Source of the DNA: Aurantibacter aestuarii
GTDB taxonomy: Bacteria; Bacteroidota; Bacteroidia; Flavobacteriales; Flavobacteriaceae
NCBI RefSeq assembly: GCF_003008425.1
Contig: NZ_PXOQ01000007.1
Span: 124,001-188,000 of the forward strand
Direction of reading: 5' to 3'
Length of the DNA: 64,000 nucleotides
Both the position numbers and the translations under genes were made by a program. Below, piece by piece: positions 26,096 through 35,973 of the stretch (position 1 is the first letter of the stretch; each line of letters opens with the position of its first letter). The notes beneath the pieces are model-generated. The model made no database searches and was not told where the DNA came from. It was given only the letters and a program-made list of their open reading frames with translations.

Positions 26096-27871
26096 ATGCC
26101 AAAAACACAAACACGGCTTAAACAGTTTTTAATATGGAGATATAAACATGTCTCTCAAAAAAACTTTACTTTTATTTTAAGTGCTTTGGTTGGTTTTTTA
26201 GCTGGTTTAGCTGCTGTAACGCTAAGAAATATTACGTTTTATATTGAGGCTGTACTCGAAAATTTAAGAGCATTAACCTCTAACCAATGGTATTTTGTAT
26301 TGCCCTTTATAGGATTAATGTTGGTGTACTGGTTTGTAAAATATGTAACTAAAAAACCTATTTCCCACGCCATACCTTCAATCTTGCATAAATTATCCAG
26401 ACGAAGTGGTATTATAGAACGTTCAAAAATATACATACCTTTAATTGCTGCACCACTAACTGTTGGTTTTGGAGGTTCGGTTGGACTCTTAGGTCCAGCA
26501 ATTGCTTCAGGTTCTGCAATAAGCTCCAATATTGGGCGGCTGTTTCATGTTAACCAAAAAACAAGAACTCTACTTATTGGTTGTGCAGCTGCAGGAGCAA
26601 TTTCATCCATATTCAAATCGCCTATTGCAGCCATTATTTTTGCTATAGAAGTGTTTAGTTTAGATTTAACCTTTGCATCCTTATTACCTTTATTGATAGC
26701 ATCAGTTTCTTCAGTACTAACCTCTTACTTTTTTTTGGGGGACGATTTACTATTCAATTTTAAATCTTCAGACAAATTTATTATTAACGACACGTTATTT
26801 TATGTAGCGTTAGGGATTGGTACAGGAATCGCTTCCATTTATTTCACCAAAATGTATTTTTTCATTTTAAAAGGTTTTGAAATATTTAAAACTGCCTTCC
26901 AAAAACTTTTAGTGGGCGGGCTAGCTATTGGAGTTATGCTCTATTTTATTCCGCCACTATATGGTGAAGGTTTTGGTTTTATAAACAACTTACTCGCAGG
27001 AAATCATTTAAAAGCATTAGGCACCACACCATTTGATGCCTATACAGACCAAATCTGGGTAGTTATTGCCTTACTCATAGGAATTACGGTATTTAAAGCA
27101 ATCGCCATGACCACTACATTTGCAGCTGGTGGTGTTGGTGGTATTTTCATCCCAACTATGGTTATGGGGAGCGCATTAGGTAATGTGGTCGCCAAAATTA
27201 TAAATCAGCTAGGATTTAATGTATCCGAAACCAACTTCACCTTAATTGGTATGGCTGGATTAATTGCTGGCGTACTGCATGCACCATTAACAGCCATGTT
27301 TTTAATTGCCGAAATTTCTGGTGGTTATGAACTCTTTATTCCGCTAATGATAAGTGTTGGTATTTCTTTCGCTATTAAAAAAAATGCAATTGACTTTACC
27401 ATTTACACCAAAGAGCTGGCTCAAAAAGGACAACTTCTTACCCACGATAAAGACCAAAGCGTCCTGACTTTAATGAGTTTAGGAAGCATTATAGAAACTA
27501 ATTTTGTCACATTACATCCAGAAATGACTTTAGGCGAAATGCTCCATAAAGGCGTTTCTAAATCTACCCGAAATATTTTCCCTGTGGTAAACACAAACGA
27601 AGAGTTTGCTGGCGTCATTTTACTAGACGATGTAAGAAGTATAATGTTCGACCGAAGCTTGTACGACACCACACTTGTTAAACATCTTATGCATAATCCT
27701 CCAGATATTATTAACTTTGATGCGGACAATATGAAAGTAGTTATGGAAAAGTTTCAAAATTCTAGTGCATGGAATTTACCCGTAATTAAAAATGGAAAAT
27801 ATGCAGGTTTCGTATCGAAATCTAAACTTCTTACCGCTTACAGACGTCAATTAATAAACTTTACAAAATAA
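26096..27871 (+). CDS. CLC-family anion channel/transporter with CBS domains, lacking the gating glutamate
   Basis: This 591-residue protein has about ten or more membrane helices (about 22-430) and a cytosolic tail with two CBS domains (about 450-590, VTLHPEMTLGEML, NIFPVVNTNEEFAGVILLDDVR, SAWNLPVIKNGKYAGFVSKS). CLC landmarks are SHAIPSIL (GSGIP position), GFGGSVGLLGPAIASGSAIGSN-like (about 127-146) and TFAAGGVGGIFIPTMVMG (about 340-357). In the second motif the usual GxEGP/GLEAP glutamate is leucine (GLLGP, codons GGA CTC TTA GGT CCA). That residue gates chloride and carries protons in exchangers, so this protein may be a passive anion channel. It probably forms an operon with the small gene 3 bases downstream. 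Confidence 0.9.
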   Translation: MPKTQTRLKQFLIWRYKHVSQKNFTFILSALVGFLAGLAAVTLRNITFYIEAVLENLRALTSNQWYFVLPFIGLMLVYWFVKYVTKKPISHAIPSILHKLSRRSGIIERSKIYIPLIAAPLTVGFGGSVGLLGPAIASGSAISSNIGRLFHVNQKTRTLLIGCAAAGAISSIFKSPIAAIIFAIEVFSLDLTFASLLPLLIASVSSVLTSYFFLGDDLLFNFKSSDKFIINDTLFYVALGIGTGIASIYFTKMYFFILKGFEIFKTAFQKLLVGGLAIGVMLYFIPPLYGEGFGFINNLLAGNHLKALGTTPFDAYTDQIWVVIALLIGITVFKAIAMTTTFAAGGVGGIFIPTMVMGSALGNVVAKIINQLGFNVSETNFTLIGMAGLIAGVLHAPLTAMFLIAEISGGYELFIPLMISVGISFAIKKNAIDFTIYTKELAQKGQLLTHDKDQSVLTLMSLGSIIETNFVTLHPEMTLGEMLHKGVSKSTRNIFPVVNTNEEFAGVILLDDVRSIMFDRSLYDTTLVKHLMHNPPDIINFDADNMKVVMEKFQNSSAWNLPVIKNGKYAGFVSKSKLLTAYRRQLINFTK

Positions 27872-27873
27872 TA

Positions 27874-28104
27874 ATGAAATATATACTTTGGATTGTATTT
27901 TTAGCCGTGTTAACCAGTATTCTCTCAGGTTTCTTTTTAGAGGTATCATATTCCGAAAAACTTATTGGTTTCGGGACTTGCGGTTTATTTTTTATATGGA
28001 TTCCACTTTTTATTTATCACCATTGGAAAGGCAAAAACCCAAAAGATTATATGTTAACTAACGAGAATCTGGATAAAATGCGAAACTCTCAAAAAAGAAA
28101 ATAA
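27874..28104 (+). CDS. Small two-helix membrane protein downstream of the CLC gene
   Basis: This 76-residue product has two hydrophobic segments (about 3-23 and 31-49) and a basic tail (HHWKGKNPKDYMLTNENLDKMRNSQKRK, roughly 50-76). It starts 2 bases after the CLC stop codon (TAATAATG), so the genes are almost certainly co-transcribed. I recognise no family. The spacing suggests a possible accessory role for the CLC protein, but that is inference only. Confidence 0.65.
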   Translation: MKYILWIVFLAVLTSILSGFFLEVSYSEKLIGFGTCGLFFIWIPLFIYHHWKGKNPKDYMLTNENLDKMRNSQKRK

Positions 28105-28210
28105 TTTGGGCGTTACCTTGCAGGTCGCGCTTTTCGCAGTCGCTTTTATTTTTTTTTCTAAAAAATAAAGAGCTCCAACAATGCTTCAATCGCTAACGCA
28201 AAATCAAACT
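28105..28210. other. Convergent gap without a clear terminator
   Basis: The 106-bp gap between the small membrane gene and tadA contains GC-richer repeats of a GTCGC-type core and a T9 run, but no clean hairpin. The local base composition differs slightly from its surroundings. Confidence 0.3.
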
Positions 28211-28660
28211 TTAATTCAAATTCCGTTTTTCAATAAAAAAACGCTTCATTAAATCGGCAGATTCTTCAGCTAAAACACCACCAACTATTTTAGTTTTTGG
28301 GTGTAGTTTGGTTCCCAAAGCGCCGCAACCACGCTCAACATCTGTAGCACCAAATACAATTTTAGAAATCTGACTCCAATACAATGCACCAGCGCACATC
28401 TGGCACGGCTCTAACGTAACATAAAGCGTACAATCCAATAAATATTTACCACCAATAAAAGAGGCTGCCGCAGTTATAGCTTGCATCTCGGCATGAGCCG
28501 TAACATCTGCTAACTGCTCGGTTAAATTATGAGCACGAGCAATAATTTGATTATTTGCCACTATTATAGCACCTACAGGTATTTCACCTTTACTAAAAGC
28601 TGTTTCAGCTTCTTGTAAAGCCTTTTTCATAAAATAGGCATCATCAAAAACTTGTATCAT
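28211..28660 (-). CDS. tadA: tRNA-specific adenosine deaminase / nucleoside deaminase
   Basis: This 149-residue enzyme has the zinc deaminase motif HAEMQAI (about 57-63) and PCQMCAGALYWSQI (about 87-100). GEIPVGAIIV and the C-terminal FF(I)EKR region fit TadA, which converts A34 to inosine in tRNA-Arg(ACG). Guanine deaminases have a related fold, but the GEIPVGA and ALYWSQI segments favour TadA. It is transcribed alone, divergently from dxs with a 91-base gap. Confidence 0.9.
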   Translation of the reverse strand: MIQVFDDAYFMKKALQEAETAFSKGEIPVGAIIVANNQIIARAHNLTEQLADVTAHAEMQAITAAASFIGGKYLLDCTLYVTLEPCQMCAGALYWSQISKIVFGATDVERGCGALGTKLHPKTKIVGGVLAEESADLMKRFFIEKRNLN

Positions 28661-28751
28661 ATCATTTAACTCTTAAAATTAAAAATACTTAAAATTTTAA
28701 ATACAAAGTTTAATTATTGCTTCTTTTGTATTTTTGATTAAAATTTAAGTA

Positions 28752-30524
28752 ATGCATTATACATTTCTTCAGCATATAAATACTCCGGCAGACTTAAAAC
28801 AGTTATCGGAAAAAGACTTAGAAGTACTTGCTGCAGAAATTCGTCATTTCATCATTAATATCGTCTCTGTAAAAGCCGGTCATTTAGGGGCAAATTTAGG
28901 CGTTGTAGAATTAACTATTGCTATACATCGTATTTTTGATTGTGCTGTTAATCCCTTAATTTGGGATGTCGGGCATCAAGCCTATACCCATAAAATACTA
29001 ACAGGACGACGAGATCAATTTTCTACCAACAGACAATTAGGTGGTATAAGTGGTTTTCCAAAGCGCGAAGAATCTCTATACGATCATTTTGGAGTAGGGC
29101 ACTCTTCCACTTCAATATCTGCCATTTTAGGAATGGCAATTGCTTCAAAATTAAAAAAAGAAGACTCAAAACAACACATTGCAGTTATTGGAGATGCCTC
29201 CATAGCTAGCGGGATGGCTTTTGAAGGTTTAAACCATGCAGGCGTAACCAAAGCCAACCTATTAATTATTTTAAATGATAATGCTATTGGCATAGACCCG
29301 AGTATTGGTGCATTAAAAAATTATTTTACCAATGTAAAAAAGGGGAAAAAGCAGCAAGACAATATTTTTGAAGCCTTAGATTTTAAATATTTTGGCCCCA
29401 TAGATGGACACGATTTACCATTACTTTTAAAGACTTTAGAAGAGCTTAAATCTATTAAAGGCCCAAAGTTATTACATATTATTACCACGAAAGGAAAAGG
29501 CTTAAAACAAGCCGAAGAGAACCAAGTAACATACCATGCTCCAGGGAAATTTGATGCGCTTACAGGAGAATTAGTCCCAAAAGATACCAAAGATGTATTT
29601 AGCAAGTTTCAGGATGTCTTTGGATTAACCCTACTTGAATTAGCTAAGCTAAATCCTAAAATAGTCGGTATTACTCCTGCTATGCCAACAGGAAGCTCTT
29701 TAAAATATATGATGGACGTATTACCCGATCGTGCTTTTGATGTGGGCATTGCCGAACAGCATGCGGTTACTTTTGCTGCTGGATTAGCCACTCAAGGTTT
29801 TATCCCTTATTGCACCATATACTCTACCTTTTTACAAAGGGCATACGACCAAATTATACATGATGTGGCTTTACAAAATCTACCCGTTATTTTTTGTGTA
29901 GATCGCGCAGGTTTGGTTGGAGAAGACGGTGCAACACATCACGGTGCTTTTGATATAAGTTATTTAAGCTGTATCCCGAACCTTATTATTTTCTCACCTA
30001 GGAATGAGATTGAATTAAGAAATATGCTCTACACAGCTCAACTTAATTTAAAACAACCACTTGCTATAAGATACCCTAGAGGTAAAGGTGAAATTATAGA
30101 TTGGAAACAACCTTTTGAAGCTATAACAATAGGTAAAAATATAGAGTTAAAAAAAGGAACTGAAATTGCTATAATAACAACTGGAACAGCTGCAACAGAC
30201 GTTTCAAAAGTAATTTTAGAATTACAAGAGAATGACCGTATTGGACATTACGATTTTAGGTTTATTAAGCCTTTAGATGAACATTTACTTTTTGAAATTT
30301 CACGTAACTATAATCAAATAATAGTTGTTGAAAACAATAGTCAGATTGGTGGATTAGCTTCTTTAATTTCGAGTTTTTTACATGAGCATAATTTTTCTAT
30401 AAAATTAGAGTCTTTAGGTATACCAGATCGATTTATAGAACACGGAACTGTGGAAGAACTTCATAGTATTGTTGGTATTTCTGCAAATAAAATTAAATCT
30501 TTATTAATAGAATTACTAAACTAA
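28752..30524 (+). CDS. dxs: 1-deoxy-D-xylulose-5-phosphate synthase
   Basis: This 590-residue thiamine-diphosphate enzyme starts the MEP isoprenoid pathway (pyruvate plus glyceraldehyde 3-phosphate). The N-terminal HAGHLG/ANLGVVELTIAIH block and VWDVGHQAY-type segment (LIWDVGHQAYTHKILTGRR) are followed by GDASIASGMAFEGLNHAG with NDN (about 145-180, cofactor binding). The pyrimidine domain has AEQHAVTFAAGLA (catalytic Glu, about 335) and DRAGLVGEDGATHHGAFD, then a transketolase C-terminal domain. It is shorter than E. coli Dxs (620) but has all motifs. The product could also feed the prenyl chains used by the GGGP-type synthase in this window. Confidence 0.96.
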   Translation: MHYTFLQHINTPADLKQLSEKDLEVLAAEIRHFIINIVSVKAGHLGANLGVVELTIAIHRIFDCAVNPLIWDVGHQAYTHKILTGRRDQFSTNRQLGGISGFPKREESLYDHFGVGHSSTSISAILGMAIASKLKKEDSKQHIAVIGDASIASGMAFEGLNHAGVTKANLLIILNDNAIGIDPSIGALKNYFTNVKKGKKQQDNIFEALDFKYFGPIDGHDLPLLLKTLEELKSIKGPKLLHIITTKGKGLKQAEENQVTYHAPGKFDALTGELVPKDTKDVFSKFQDVFGLTLLELAKLNPKIVGITPAMPTGSSLKYMMDVLPDRAFDVGIAEQHAVTFAAGLATQGFIPYCTIYSTFLQRAYDQIIHDVALQNLPVIFCVDRAGLVGEDGATHHGAFDISYLSCIPNLIIFSPRNEIELRNMLYTAQLNLKQPLAIRYPRGKGEIIDWKQPFEAITIGKNIELKKGTEIAIITTGTAATDVSKVILELQENDRIGHYDFRFIKPLDEHLLFEISRNYNQIIVVENNSQIGGLASLISSFLHEHNFSIKLESLGIPDRFIEHGTVEELHSIVGISANKIKSLLIELLN

Positions 30525-30545
30525 TTTTTAAAAAAAATGTAATTA

Positions 30546-30576
30546 AAAAAGCCGCAAATAAATTTGCGGCTTTTGC
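30546..30576. terminator. Bidirectional terminator between dxs and the M36 peptidase gene
   Basis: AAAAGCCGCAAAT pairs with ATTTGCGGCTTTT around a 2-base gap, with A and T tracts on both sides. It serves both convergent genes. Confidence 0.85.
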
Positions 30577-30595
30577 TTTATAATTAATTAGTTAT

Positions 30596-33500
30596 TTATT
30601 TTTTAATAACCTTCTTAACAGTACTAAAATCGTTGCTATCTAAAGTAATAAAGTAAGTACCAGAAGACAATTTACTCATATCAATCTTAACCTCTTTATT
30701 TGAAGTTGTAATATCAACTTGATTTAATAAAACTCTTCCAGTAATATCAATAATACCAACTTTTAAGTCATTAGTAGATTTCATTCCTTTAATCGTTATA
30801 CTATTTTTAGTAGGGTTAGGGAATAAAACTAATTCTTCTAAATTAAATTCATTAGTACTTAATAATGGATCTATATTTACAGTAAAGTTCATATTTTGAG
30901 GTGCCAATGGTGCCGCACAGTCATTAGTAAACGAAACATCTAATGTCCAGTTACCCTCTACAGAGTTATTACCATCTACTACATTTGTAAAACTTACTGT
31001 ATTTGTAGTATAAGTAGTACCATTAGGACTAGTCCATAATAAAGTTCCATTAAATGCTGAAGCTGGAAGACGTAAGTCTAAATCAACGCCAGGAGCAATA
31101 TTTATGGTCTGATTATTAGAAAAAGATGTATATGTTGAATTGTCTGTAGAAAATTCAGTATCACCATCTAATACATTTGGATTTGTAGGATTTATAATTA
31201 AATCTACACTTCTTGCTTTTGAAGCATCTCCTCCTGGAACAACTGTTATAGGAAAACTCCCAGAAGTTCCTGCTGGAATTCCAGTAACAGTCATGGTAAA
31301 TAAGCCTGTATCTTGCATAGTTGCAGGAGAAAATGTAGCCGAAGCACCTGCTGGTAAACCATTAGCAACAAATCCTGTTGGCGTATCATAGGCATTTTGC
31401 TCGTAAAATACAAAATCAAAACTCGCAGAAGATTGTGTTCCCTGACAAAATTCTTCAATTTCATCATCTCCATTATCAATTAAAAAATCTGGTGTACAAC
31501 CTAGAGCTGGAGGCAAATCGTACGCATGTGCTCCGTCTGAGGTAGAGTTATTACTTCCTTGATTTGCACTAAAACCTACACCTCTACGTGCAAAAGCACT
31601 CCATATTATACATTGGTTAGGCCCTGTTTGAGAACCTGCAACTCCATTACCATATAAAACATCATCTGCTCTTAAAATAGCGTCTCTTCCATCTACAAAT
31701 CCAGGATCACAAGCTGTTAGTTTCATTGCCTCAACTACAAGACTAAGTGCAATAGTATTTCCAAAAGTTCCATTAGAATCATAAATATCATCAGTAAATC
31801 CATGTACAACAATTAAATCCCATGCTAAATCCATTAAAATTCCTGCCCAAACAGACCCAACACCATGTGGTATTGTAAATGTAGCATTTGTGGTATCTTG
31901 ACGTAATAACTCATAAGTCATTGGGTTATTAGCTATATCACCAGAATAAGGAGCCGGACGAATACCTTGTCCGTCTGGAGCTTGTCCAACTACAAAAGTT
32001 CCTGTCCCATTTAGTTGAATTCCATTATCTAAGTTTCTAAGTTGTATGATTTTACCAATAAAATCTGCCCAACCTTCACCCATAGACTCTACAGCATTAA
32101 CACATCCAGAATTAAAACGACCACCAACTAATCGAATATTAATACCATGTCCATACTCATGGCCAACAACACCATTATCGTAATCTCCATCCAATTCCAC
32201 AAAAGGTGGAGGTGATGGATTAAAAGTAGCATTTACAGTTGAAGATGACATTTGGGCAATTAACGCATCTCCATCAGCTTGATTTAAAGAATATGCAGGT
32301 ATTGTAATTGTACCATCTCCACCACCCATGATAATATTTCCTGCAACGTTATTGATAATTAATATAGCAACAGCTCCAGCGTTCTGAGCCTCTGTTGCTT
32401 TTAAAGTAAAGTTACAAGCACCACGTCTAGCTACGGCAATTTTTCCATTCAAAGCAGCAGCATTTGTAATCGCTCCACAACCATCATTTATGTCTGTTGA
32501 ATTTGTCCCTCCTGTATTATTATCTTCAACTAATACTAAATCTGCAGTAATAGGTGCAGTTACTGGAACATTTCCTGGATTAAAATTATTATCTAACGCT
32601 GCGTAATCGCCAGCCAAAGGTGTGTTATTTATGGTTAATAACTCATTAGGGTTATAGGCTCCTTGGTTCCATAAAAACATTTGCATTCTTCCATTATTTC
32701 CGTCTGTTGGAGTTGAAAAGTTTGCATTATTTACACCACTCCCATCTTGTGCATCTGCATCTACAGGATCACCTGCCGTTCCTCCATTACCAAGATTATT
32801 TTCTTGGAAATTCCCAGAGGCTTCGTCAAAACCATATCTGTAATAAATATCGTGTGTTACGTTACTCATATAAAACAATTGAGTTCTAGATGAATTTATA
32901 TAAGTATCTGCAGCAACACTAGTACCTCCATAAGGATAATCAAATACTAATCCAGGTCCACTTTGATTTGTAACAGGATTTGCATTACTATTATTTCCGT
33001 TGGAATCATATCTAGAAATTACATTGTTTCCTCTAGTTGACGTAAAAGCATTTCCATTATTATGCCAACCTAGCGCAGAAGCAGTTGGGTCGTCAGGATT
33101 TGAAACTAACTCAAAAACTCCATGATTTGGACTTTCCACATAGTATGGCAACACTCTATAAGCCCCTGCCATTAAAGCTGACTCAGAATTATTTTTTGAA
33201 TAAACCGAATTGATAAAATCAATCTGTTTTTTTTCTTTTAAATTATTACTTTTAGCTGTATGCTTGTGTGCAACATGATTTTTAACATCTCCCCAAGAAC
33301 AAGAAGTTACCCAGTCATTAACACTTACGAAAGATCCGTTTGAGGCATCAATTCTTGTATTCCACCAATGTGATCCTTTTTTGTAATCTAAGTTTACATT
33401 CCAAGTTAGTACAATTTCATTTTCAGAAACAACTTCATAAACTAGATTCACTTTAATATCAGAATACAAATCTTCTGTTTTCTCAAAAACATAGATTTTC

Positions 33501-33937
33501 TTTTCCTTGTCAAAATCAATTTGTTTAACGTTTTGAACTTTTAAGTCATGATACGCTAAGGCTTTTTTTACAGCTTCCGAAGCTGAAATAGATGGAGACT
33601 GTATATTTATTTTAGATTCTAGATTCTTTACAAAACGAGAATTTACCACAGTAGCTACATTATTATTTACATAAATGTTTGCCACCGTATTTCTAACAAC
33701 AATATCATTATGAGTTTGAACGACATAATAATACCAAGAATTCTGGTTTCTAGATGAAGCATCACTTTGAATAAGCCAACTATCTATATCTGTAGTAGTG
33801 TAACCCGTTCTTTTTTCATTGTCTAATGCTTGCTGAAGTATAGATAAATCTATAGGTTCTATTGATTTATCGTAGTATTGGGCTTGAGATATAAAACCAA
33901 CACATAACATAAAAATCAAAAAGTAATTTCTTTTCAT
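30596..33937 (-). CDS. Secreted M36 (fungalysin-type) metallopeptidase with PA domain and T9SS tail
   Basis: This 1113-residue protein has a signal peptide (MKRNYFLIFMLCVGFISQAQ), an FTP-like propeptide (about 25-230) and an M36 catalytic domain with zinc motif HEYGH (about 592-596) and a downstream GEGWAD Glu ligand. A protease-associated (PA) domain is inserted before it (DLVLVEDNN to ARRGACNFTLKA). A beta-sandwich region and a C-terminal type A T9SS sorting domain (LVLFPNPTKNSITIKG to KKVIKK) follow. It probably digests extracellular protein after T9SS export. The frame extends 23 codons upstream to 34006, but that part overlaps the dgt terminator, and the signal peptide begins at 33937, so I use the latter. 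Confidence 0.92.
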   Translation of the reverse strand: MKRNYFLIFMLCVGFISQAQYYDKSIEPIDLSILQQALDNEKRTGYTTTDIDSWLIQSDASSRNQNSWYYYVVQTHNDIVVRNTVANIYVNNNVATVVNSRFVKNLESKINIQSPSISASEAVKKALAYHDLKVQNVKQIDFDKEKKIYVFEKTEDLYSDIKVNLVYEVVSENEIVLTWNVNLDYKKGSHWWNTRIDASNGSFVSVNDWVTSCSWGDVKNHVAHKHTAKSNNLKEKKQIDFINSVYSKNNSESALMAGAYRVLPYYVESPNHGVFELVSNPDDPTASALGWHNNGNAFTSTRGNNVISRYDSNGNNSNANPVTNQSGPGLVFDYPYGGTSVAADTYINSSRTQLFYMSNVTHDIYYRYGFDEASGNFQENNLGNGGTAGDPVDADAQDGSGVNNANFSTPTDGNNGRMQMFLWNQGAYNPNELLTINNTPLAGDYAALDNNFNPGNVPVTAPITADLVLVEDNNTGGTNSTDINDGCGAITNAAALNGKIAVARRGACNFTLKATEAQNAGAVAILIINNVAGNIIMGGGDGTITIPAYSLNQADGDALIAQMSSSTVNATFNPSPPPFVELDGDYDNGVVGHEYGHGINIRLVGGRFNSGCVNAVESMGEGWADFIGKIIQLRNLDNGIQLNGTGTFVVGQAPDGQGIRPAPYSGDIANNPMTYELLRQDTTNATFTIPHGVGSVWAGILMDLAWDLIVVHGFTDDIYDSNGTFGNTIALSLVVEAMKLTACDPGFVDGRDAILRADDVLYGNGVAGSQTGPNQCIIWSAFARRGVGFSANQGSNNSTSDGAHAYDLPPALGCTPDFLIDNGDDEIEEFCQGTQSSASFDFVFYEQNAYDTPTGFVANGLPAGASATFSPATMQDTGLFTMTVTGIPAGTSGSFPITVVPGGDASKARSVDLIINPTNPNVLDGDTEFSTDNSTYTSFSNNQTINIAPGVDLDLRLPASAFNGTLLWTSPNGTTYTTNTVSFTNVVDGNNSVEGNWTLDVSFTNDCAAPLAPQNMNFTVNIDPLLSTNEFNLEELVLFPNPTKNSITIKGMKSTNDLKVGIIDITGRVLLNQVDITTSNKEVKIDMSKLSSGTYFITLDSNDFSTVKKVIKK

Positions 33938-34003
33938 AGTTAAATAATTCGTTAAAAAAAAGTTAATATCGGGCAACAAGATATTGTATATAATAGATAT
34001 TTC

Positions 34004-34030
34004 CAAAAAAAACCGAATTATTATTCGGAA
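34004..34030 (-). terminator. Terminator after dgt
   Basis: CCGAAT (34013-34018) pairs with ATTCGG (34023-34028). On the minus strand a T8 tract follows (complement of 34005-34012). It separates the dgt run from the M36 gene. Confidence 0.8.
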
Positions 34031-34040
34031 TTTAACTTTT

Positions 34041-35378
34041 TTAACCTTTTAACTTATTAAATTGCAGTTTTGCATTGGAGTCAGACATAAGTGAAATGTA
34101 ATGGCAAACAGACAACAATCTATCATACGTAGTTACTGAATTTTCAATTAAGTCTTTTGGAAAATCGTTTAAAATCAAATCGTCTAAAAATGTTGATGTA
34201 TTATTAGCTTTACTAATTACTGCCTTAGTATATACCTCAAGAAGTTTGGTTAAAATTGCAAAACCTGCTATTTCCTTATCAATAACCTCTTTAGAACGAT
34301 ATACTTTTTCCACACTTAATTTTATAATATCATTAACTTGAGCCTGATATTTACATTTATCTAGCAAAGCGTGATTGTAGGTTCCGTTTAAAATTTCAGT
34401 TTCATTTTCTATAAAAATCGAAGCTGCCTCTTTAATTAAGTTGTTAATAGCTAAAGCTCTTAAATAACTTAATCTGTCTTCTGTATTATTTAATAAATTG
34501 TATTTATTTGTATTTATCGAGTCCCTGACTAAATTTAAAAGGTATTCTAACGCAAATTCCTCAGGGATTAAACCCAGGTTAATACCATCTTCAAAGTCAA
34601 TAATTGTGTAACAAATATCATCTGCTGCCTCAACCAAAAACGCCAAAGGATGTCTTGAAAAACTCATAGATTCCTGACTACCTCGTTTTAAAAGACCTAG
34701 TTCTTCAGCAACTTCTGTAAACTGATTTTTATTTTCTTGAAATACGCCATACTTTTTATCGGCAATATGAGACGTTGGTTTAACTGGTAAAACTTCTTTA
34801 GGATATTTCATAAACGCTCCTAAAGTCGCATAACTTAACCTTAAGCCTCCTTCACGCCCAGGTCTGTTTTGAGTAAGAATTTTAAAACCATTAGCATTGC
34901 CTTCAAACAAACATAAATCTTTATATTCTTGCTCACTTAAATCGCCGCGAAATTGCTTTCCTAATCCTGTCTTAAAAAATTCACCAATAGCTTTTTCACC
35001 ACTATGCCCAAAAGGCGGATTACCAATATCGTGAGCCAAAGCTGCAGAAGCAACAATAGCTCCAAAATCGTTTGCTTGGTAACCTAAGCTTGTATTTAAA
35101 TGAGGATGTTTCTTCAACAATTGTTTGCCTACAATACGTCCTAAAGATCTTCCTACTACACTAACCTCTAAACTATGCGTAAGTCTAGTGTGAACAAAAT
35201 CGGTTTGAGACATAGGGATTACCTGGGTTTTGTCTTGTAAACTTCTAAATTCTGAAGAAAAAATAATGCGATCATAATCCACCTCAAAACCTAGACGTGT
35301 ATCGTCTTGTTCTTTACGTAAGCGTTTGTTTGTATCGCCAAATCGTTTTAAAGACAGTAATTTTTCCCATTTCATCAT
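34041..35378 (-). CDS. dgt: Deoxyguanosinetriphosphate triphosphohydrolase (dNTPase)
   Basis: This 445-residue HD-domain enzyme cleaves dNTPs to deoxynucleosides and triphosphate. Visible parts are RTDFVHTRLTHSLEVSVVGRSLG-like (first His, about 62-75), AHDIGNPPFGHSGE (HD pair, about 113-126), FEGNANGFKIL, and EAADDICYTIIDFEDGINLGL (metal Asp, about 245-265). The length suits the bacterial Dgt group. It lies 10 bases downstream of gldD and shares that operon's direction. Start ATG 35378 or the adjacent ATG 35375. Confidence 0.93.
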   Translation of the reverse strand: MMKWEKLLSLKRFGDTNKRLRKEQDDTRLGFEVDYDRIIFSSEFRSLQDKTQVIPMSQTDFVHTRLTHSLEVSVVGRSLGRIVGKQLLKKHPHLNTSLGYQANDFGAIVASAALAHDIGNPPFGHSGEKAIGEFFKTGLGKQFRGDLSEQEYKDLCLFEGNANGFKILTQNRPGREGGLRLSYATLGAFMKYPKEVLPVKPTSHIADKKYGVFQENKNQFTEVAEELGLLKRGSQESMSFSRHPLAFLVEAADDICYTIIDFEDGINLGLIPEEFALEYLLNLVRDSINTNKYNLLNNTEDRLSYLRALAINNLIKEAASIFIENETEILNGTYNHALLDKCKYQAQVNDIIKLSVEKVYRSKEVIDKEIAGFAILTKLLEVYTKAVISKANNTSTFLDDLILNDFPKDLIENSVTTYDRLLSVCHYISLMSDSNAKLQFNKLKG

Positions 35379-35388
35379 AATAACTAAA

Positions 35389-35973
35389 CTATTTCCAGGT
35401 GATGGTTTCTATTATTTTTTTTATATCCTTTTTTAAGTAATGCGCTGCTGGCAAAATAGAATCGTAATTGGGCTTAGCATAAAAATACAATGATCCTGTT
35501 AGAAAGTGGTTTGTACTATCTGTAACATAAAATTGTGATTGCGATGCAGCATTACCGCCTACCTCATAAAACATTCCATAAACCCTACGTTCTTTATTAT
35601 CATATAACTGTTCTGCAATCTCATCTGCCTTTCGGGTATGCTCCTGAGTGAAATTTTGAGCATCTATAAAGTAACGTTTTAAAATTGAGTCGTTGCCTAC
35701 AGGTTTGTAGGTTAAGTAAATAGTTCCTTTTAATTTGGGATAAACAATATTAATACCATAACTGGTTGAGTCATTACGCAGTGTTGTTATTTCTAATGAG
35801 TCGCTAAACGTATTCATCTCGAACTGAAAAGGCAGATTACTTTTTGTAGTTTTGTAAACCGCTTCAGGATAGCTTAACCTTAAATGAGCTTTAGGTTTTG
35901 GCACTGCATCTTCCTGACAAGACATAAAAAAAAGAATAACTAATAGAATTGATATCTTAGGTAACTTAAACAT
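35389..35973 (-). CDS. gldD: Gliding motility lipoprotein GldD
   Basis: This 194-residue lipoprotein (signal ILLVILFFMSC, Cys about 19) matches GldD by KPKAHLRLSYPEAVYK near the N-terminus, TYKPVGNDS, HTRKADEI and GNAASQSQFYVTDSTNHFLTGSLYF (split features about 135-160). GldD is required for gliding in Flavobacterium johnsoniae and is linked to the T9SS/gliding machinery. Its start codon overlaps the gldE stop by one base, the classic gldE-gldD arrangement. Confidence 0.93.
   Translation of the reverse strand: MFKLPKISILLVILFFMSCQEDAVPKPKAHLRLSYPEAVYKTTKSNLPFQFEMNTFSDSLEITTLRNDSTSYGINIVYPKLKGTIYLTYKPVGNDSILKRYFIDAQNFTQEHTRKADEIAEQLYDNKERRVYGMFYEVGGNAASQSQFYVTDSTNHFLTGSLYFYAKPNYDSILPAAHYLKKDIKKIIETITWK

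Noticed and set aside
33938-34006. Upstream start of the M36 peptidase at 34006
   Set aside because: The extension overlaps the dgt terminator hairpin, and a perfect signal peptide begins at 33937.
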